Source of the DNA: CAZILN01 sp964540005
GTDB lineage: Bacteria; Bacteroidota; Bacteroidia; Bacteroidales; SM23-62
Length of the DNA: 11,288 bases
Assembly: GCA_964540005.1 (NCBI GenBank)
Contig: CAZILN010000103.1
Coordinates: forward strand, 1 to 11,288
Direction of reading: 5' to 3'
Shown here: positions 8,020 to 11,288 of the stretch, in pieces
How the letters are laid out: the number at the start of each line of letters is the position of its first letter
How positions within the stretch are numbered: the first letter of the stretch is position 1
The notes under the pieces: generated by a model
Database searches by the model: none
What the model was told of the DNA's origin: nothing
The model's input: only the letters and a program-made list of their open reading frames with translations
Translations under genes and position numbers: made by a program

Positions 8020-8577
8020 TCAGCTGTCTTTGTTTCGTCCTATCACCTGGGGATAATCAAGTCCCACCATACGGTAACTTACCAGGCCCCTGTTGCCACC
8101 ATGCCGTGGAGGGCCATAAAAGCCCATCATGGTATGGTCCCTTACTGTATTAAAAAAATGGGCCGGGTCAATATCCTTCCAGCTTTTACCTTTGGCAGTG
8201 CCCTTTTCAAGCTCCTGGAGCATGCTGTACTGTTCTTTCCATGATAATTCCTCAAAGCCTGTCCCGTGCCTCGCTTGTGAGAATTCCTGGACACCGGCAA
8301 TGCCTTTGCGGTACAGTTCCTGGTCCGTTTTAAGGTAGCTGACCAGCTGCCGGTCAATAAAGTTGATCACGTTGGCATCTGTGGCACCCGGATCTTCATC
8401 AGCCGGTATGATCTGTTCGGCCATAGCCACTATTACCCTGGCTTCTTCCCCGGTAAAAAACCTCCATGTAGTTACAGCCGAAGTACAATTCGACAGTAAG
8501 CTTAATCCTGCTGCACCTGTGGTGGCAGTTTTCAGAAATGACCTGCGGTCCAGATGGATTTCCAGAGGTTTCTTCAT
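8020..8577 (-). CDS. Gluconate 2-dehydrogenase subunit 3-like protein with Tat signal
   Basis: A small subunit of 185 residues. DRRSFLK (10-16) is a canonical twin-arginine motif, followed by the hydrophobic TGAAGLSLLS. A cysteine at residue 31 (LLSNC) could be lipidated, but Asn before it is atypical, so lipoprotein status is uncertain. The mature part starts with F-T-G-E-E-A and A-E-Q-I-I-P-A-D and ends with GFYGPPRHGGNRG and a VGLDYP segment, the family hallmarks. Such subunits bind the GMC flavoprotein, chaperone its FAD loading and carry it through the Tat system; they have no known catalytic activity. The gene is the first of the packed run, 104 bases downstream of the repeat-protein gene, so the promoter for the whole cluster may lie in 8578-8681. 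I could not find a convincing Bacteroidota promoter (TTTG and TAnnTTTG at proper spacing) there. Confidence 0.93.
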   Translation of the reverse strand: MKKPLEIHLDRRSFLKTATTGAAGLSLLSNCTSAVTTWRFFTGEEARVIVAMAEQIIPADEDPGATDANVINFIDRQLVSYLKTDQELYRKGIAGVQEFSQARHGTGFEELSWKEQYSMLQELEKGTAKGKSWKDIDPAHFFNTVRDHTMMGFYGPPRHGGNRGLVSYRMVGLDYPQVIGRNKDS

Positions 8578-8681
8578 GATTGGCTGCGTATGACAACTAA
8601 ATCTAAATAATTCTTATCAAATAGGGGAATTTCTCCAATAATTTGAAGTGATTCTAAATTTAATGTATTTTAACAGGCTTG

Positions 8682-9347
8682 TTACCGGAGCAGGATTATT
8701 TTCATTATCCTTTTGCTGCCCCTTGATTCGAGTATGCACACATAAATACCGGGCTCTTTATTTGCAGCATCCCATTCAACTTCATATCGGCCTGGCAGCT
8801 GACTTTCATTTACCAGTGTACTTATTTTTCTGCCAAGCAGGTCATATACACCCAGCTCTACATCGCCGGTCCCGGATAAGTAATAGGAGATAACTGTTTT
8901 TGACCAGAAAGGATTCGGCCGGTTCTGATATAGTGTGAGATACCCCGGCAGGTGATCATTGTCTGTAATATCCTGAACCGGGTCAGTAATGCTTACCTTC
9001 AATATCTGTGCATTATCTTCTACTGCCCATCCGGTATTATCACTGAAGTGAATGGCCTTTAAAGCACCCAAGAAACTTTCAAAGTGAAGTGTCCAGTTTT
9101 CGCCACCATCAGTGGTTTCTATAAGTATACCGGCCTTCAGACTATTCTCTCCGACAGCCCAGCCATGAAGCTTATTTTCAAAAAACAGATCATTAATTAA
9201 ATATTCAGTACCAGGGAGTTCAATCCAGTTGTTCCCACCATCCTCAGTTTTTAATATAATGGGCATAAAATCATCATCGTAACTGTACCCACCTGTTACA
9301 AAACCGGTTTCATCGTCTATAAAAAATACTTTATTTAATGGCAGCAT
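8682..9347 (-). CDS. 3' part of a frameshifted YCF48/BNR-repeat protein with T9SS sorting domain
   Basis: The 221-codon frame is the downstream part of a gene that begins at 9738. It has YCF48-type repeats, marked by ILKTEDGGNNW, LHGWAVGE, ILIETTDGGENW and LGALKAIHFSDNTGWAV (about residues 5-115). A C-terminal type IX sorting domain follows, from about residue 137: LYQNRPNPF, then VYDLLGRKISTLV, PGIYVC and a basic terminal strand. The ATG at 9347 is probably not a true start: the frame is open upstream to a TGA near 9392, and the residues there (TGFETWEKI) continue a repeat. The protein would be surface-exposed or secreted with a beta-propeller fold. Biochemical role unknown. As it stands it lacks a signal peptide, so it would stay inside unless the frameshift is corrected or is a sequencing error. 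Confidence 0.85.
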   Translation of the reverse strand: MLPLNKVFFIDDETGFVTGGYSYDDDFMPIILKTEDGGNNWIELPGTEYLINDLFFENKLHGWAVGENSLKAGILIETTDGGENWTLHFESFLGALKAIHFSDNTGWAVEDNAQILKVSITDPVQDITDNDHLPGYLTLYQNRPNPFWSKTVISYYLSGTGDVELGVYDLLGRKISTLVNESQLPGRYEVEWDAANKEPGIYVCILESRGSKRIMKIILLR

Positions 9348-9738
9348 GGTTCCTGAGGGTATCTTTTCCCATGTTTCGAAGCCTGTGTTTCATGATCAGG
9401 CCCTTCTCTCCAACCAGCCACCCGACGCCGTAACTACCGATATATCCGTTATTATTATCTGTAAAATGACAAAACACCGGGCACTGATCATCTGAGGTAT
9501 TCAGGACCTCCATCCAGGACTGTCCCCCGTTTTCTGTCATGAAAACCTTTCCCCAGGAATGATGTAACATAAATTCACCGCCAAGGACAAATCCTTTTTT
9601 CCTGTCAATAAAGCATACATCCCGCAGCTCAATGTAATATGTCGTATCAATATTGGTCTCGTTCACTATTTCCCATTGCCCGGATAACTCAATATGAATA
9701 ACAGAAATCAATATAAGGACACATGCTATTGATTTCAT
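9331..9738 (-). CDS. 5' part of the same frameshifted repeat protein
   Basis: This 135-codon frame starts with a signal peptide (about residues 1-21, MKSIACVLILISVIHIELSG). The first repeats follow: RDVCFIDRKKGFVLGG, VFMTENGGQSW and FTDNNNGYIG. The repeat pattern breaks after GLIMKH, where the frame runs on for 14 non-homologous residues (RLRNMGKDTLRNHA then AIK) to a TAA. The expected continuation is in the frame of the downstream part, overlapping by 17 bases at 9331-9347. The start lies 9 bases after the stop of the upstream paralogue, so the two form a tandem transcription unit. The two parts together would give about 350 residues with signal peptide, about five repeats and sorting domain, a complete secreted protein. 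Either the gene is broken or the sequence has an error here. Confidence 0.82.
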   Translation of the reverse strand: MKSIACVLILISVIHIELSGQWEIVNETNIDTTYYIELRDVCFIDRKKGFVLGGEFMLHHSWGKVFMTENGGQSWMEVLNTSDDQCPVFCHFTDNNNGYIGSYGVGWLVGEKGLIMKHRLRNMGKDTLRNHAAIK

Positions 9739-9747
9739 CAGGCGGGT

Positions 9748-11288
9748 TTATTTGACGATTAATTTGCGAACCACAACTTTCTGTGCCTGTGTATATTTTA
9801 CGACATACAATCCCCCCGGCAAATCTGATACATCAATATGTTCCACAGACTTATTGCTGAGGGTCCTGATAACTTTCCTGTAAACCGTTTTCCCTGAGAT
9901 GTCTAAAAATTCAATAGCAACCGGGTTTCCCCTTTCTGAATATGGCATTTCTATATTCACGATATCACCGGCCGGATTGGGATATATTCTGAGCAGTGAA
10001 GCATCAGCCTCATCTGTGACCATCGGGTAATCCACAGAAATACTGAATGTATCGCTCCAGTACACATGGCCATTACTGGAGATATCCATTTTAACCGGAA
10101 TTGTTGTGTTATACGGGCAATCTTCAGAGATAATCAAGGTCCACAGATCCCCGTTCTGGCTCACGGCTGCTTCTTCAGGGTAGATATCTCCAAAACTTAT
10201 CAAGCCTGAGTCAACCTTAGCGATGATGTTGGGAACAGCCAACCTGGCAGCAATGTCTGTGATTAGTCCTGTCGAACCTTCATTTCTTAAGCTTACAGAA
10301 AATGATAAACTATCACCGGGTTCCGGTACAGTATCGGAGGCAGAAAAATCCATGTTATGGAAGACAACAGGACCGGAAGTCGTAAAGCGAGGGCCGTTAT
10401 AACTGGCATAATACATATCTGTTGTATCCGCTCTGGTCAGCAGAATTTCCACAGTGTAAAATCTTTTTCCCGGGATGACCGGCCAGTAACCTTCCCAGAT
10501 ACCACCACCCTGGTCTAACAGAGCTGCCGTATCCTGTACGACTCCATCCTGGCTTTTAACTACATAAAAAGCTGTAAGGGCTTGATTACCGGGATTGATG
10601 ATAGCAGCCGTAATGGAGACCGTATCCTCCCCCGGAACAACATATGAAGCACTGGTCATAGTTACTTCATCAATCCATAACTGATTGCACTCAAGCTTCA
10701 GAATGAGCCCGTTATATCCTGCTGCCCATGCATAGCCGTCTTTGAAATGTATGGCCTTTAGAGGGCCACTCAAAGAATCAACCTGAACAATCCAGTTGTC
10801 CCCGCCATCGTTTGTCTCCAGAATGATTCCCCTGTATTTCTCATCTTCTCCTACTGCCCAGCCATGCTGGTTATGTGTAAAATATAAATCATGGATCAAA
10901 TACTGCAATCCGGAAATTTTTGTCCAGGTTTCTCCCCCATCCTGTGTGCGTGACAAGACAGGCATATAATCAGTCAGAGAACGGTAACCACCTGCAATCC
11001 AACCATTTTTACTGTCTGTAAAATAGATTTTCCGTATCGGTGATACCCCTGTAGCAATTTCCTTCCAGGTCCCCGATGCGGTGTATTTCAAAATTTTGCC
11101 CACTCCCCTGCTAACCCAGCCATTACTATCATTTATAAAACAAATCGAGTTAAGATCGTAATAATCCTTTAATATGCATTTCCATGTAACACCGCCATCC
11201 AGTGTTTTAAAAAAAGAAGCTCCATCCGTCATATATCCTGTCTGTTCGTTCACAAAAAATAACTCCATGATAAAAGATATGTCCAGGA
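9748..11288 (-). CDS. Secreted YCF48/BNR-repeat protein with T9SS sorting domain, 5' end cut by the window
   Basis: The frame stays open past the ATG at 11268 to the window edge (codons for L-D-I-S-F-I), and the ATG lies inside a repeat strand (FIMELFFVNEQTGYM), so the true start and signal peptide are outside. Numbering from that ATG (506 codons), five YCF48/BNR-like repeats cover about 1-192, each with a G-W or G-Y turn and often T-x-D-G-G-x-T/N-W. Two Ig/CARDB-like beta domains follow (about 200-300 and 305-415). The end, about 426-506, is a type IX sorting domain: LLRIYPNP, LDISGKTVYR, IDVSDLPGGLYVVKY and VVVRKLIVK. It should be exported and released or anchored on the cell surface through the Por system. 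YCF48-like repeats fold as a beta-propeller; here the partner is unknown. It is paralogous to the next gene, which starts 9 bases after its stop. Confidence 0.88.
   Translation of the reverse strand, partial: LDISFIMELFFVNEQTGYMTDGASFFKTLDGGVTWKCILKDYYDLNSICFINDSNGWVSRGVGKILKYTASGTWKEIATGVSPIRKIYFTDSKNGWIAGGYRSLTDYMPVLSRTQDGGETWTKISGLQYLIHDLYFTHNQHGWAVGEDEKYRGIILETNDGGDNWIVQVDSLSGPLKAIHFKDGYAWAAGYNGLILKLECNQLWIDEVTMTSASYVVPGEDTVSITAAIINPGNQALTAFYVVKSQDGVVQDTAALLDQGGGIWEGYWPVIPGKRFYTVEILLTRADTTDMYYASYNGPRFTTSGPVVFHNMDFSASDTVPEPGDSLSFSVSLRNEGSTGLITDIAARLAVPNIIAKVDSGLISFGDIYPEEAAVSQNGDLWTLIISEDCPYNTTIPVKMDISSNGHVYWSDTFSISVDYPMVTDEADASLLRIYPNPAGDIVNIEMPYSERGNPVAIEFLDISGKTVYRKVIRTLSNKSVEHIDVSDLPGGLYVVKYTQAQKVVVRKLIVK

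Noticed and set aside
8578..8681. Bacteroidota promoter (TTTG then TAnnTTTG) ahead of the subunit-3 gene
   Set aside because: Only 7-of-8 matches such as TAGATTTA and TAAATTTA are seen, and none has a -33 element at the right spacing.
8671..8684. Small hairpin TAACA-GGCT-TGTTA overlapping the stop codon of the repeat-protein gene
   Set aside because: The stem is only five AT-rich pairs and no U-run follows on the minus strand, so it is not a credible intrinsic terminator.
9748..11268. ATG at 11268 as the true start of the upstream repeat protein
   Set aside because: The frame continues open to the window edge, there is no signal peptide, and the ATG lies within a repeat strand, so the gene is truncated rather than starting here.

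Overview
The window comes from a Bacteroidota (Bacteroidetes) genome, seen at the edge of a carbohydrate-use locus. The main evidence is two secreted repeat proteins ending in type IX secretion (Por) C-terminal sorting domains. Weak or absent Shine-Dalgarno sequences, a signal-peptide GH36-type glycosidase and a Bacteroidota-style lipoprotein signal agree with this. I cannot place it below phylum. Every supported gene is on the minus strand, so transcription runs from the right edge (11288) to the left edge (1). No stretch longer than about 105 bases lacks a gene, and I see no RNA gene, CRISPR array, insertion sequence or integrase.

Right-hand module (about 8682-11288, visibly more AT-rich): two tandem paralogous secreted proteins built of YCF48/BNR-like beta-propeller repeats plus a C-terminal sorting domain. 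The upstream copy runs off the right edge and has lost its 5' end. The downstream copy is split into two reading frames by a frameshift near 9384-9388; the paralogue suggests loss of one CA dinucleotide.

Left-hand module (<1-8577): eight tightly packed co-directional genes, probably one operon or two closely linked ones. In transcription order they are: (1) a Tat-exported gluconate 2-dehydrogenase subunit 3-like protein; (2) a signal-less GMC-family FAD dehydrogenase; (3) a membrane-anchored nine-haem c-type cytochrome; (4) a Gfo/Idh/MocA oxidoreductase; (5) a sugar phosphate isomerase/epimerase-like TIM barrel; (6) a KDPG/KDPGal aldolase (eda); (7) an exported GH36-type alpha-galactosidase-like enzyme; (8) the first 27 codons of a lipoprotein.

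Genes 1-3 look like a periplasmic, membrane-linked sugar or glycoside dehydrogenase that sends electrons into the respiratory chain through a large multihaem cytochrome. Genes 4 and 5 are the pair seen in 3-keto-sugar chemistry (E. coli YcjS/YcjR; DgpA and DgpB/C of C-glycoside cleavage). The aldolase would cleave a 2-keto-3-deoxy-6-phospho-aldonate to pyruvate, and the GH36 enzyme would release or trim the sugar outside the cytoplasm. My working hypothesis is an oxidative glycoside-degradation pathway that starts by C3 (or C1) oxidation outside the cytoplasm. The family assignments are firm; the pathway, substrate and intermediates are inference.
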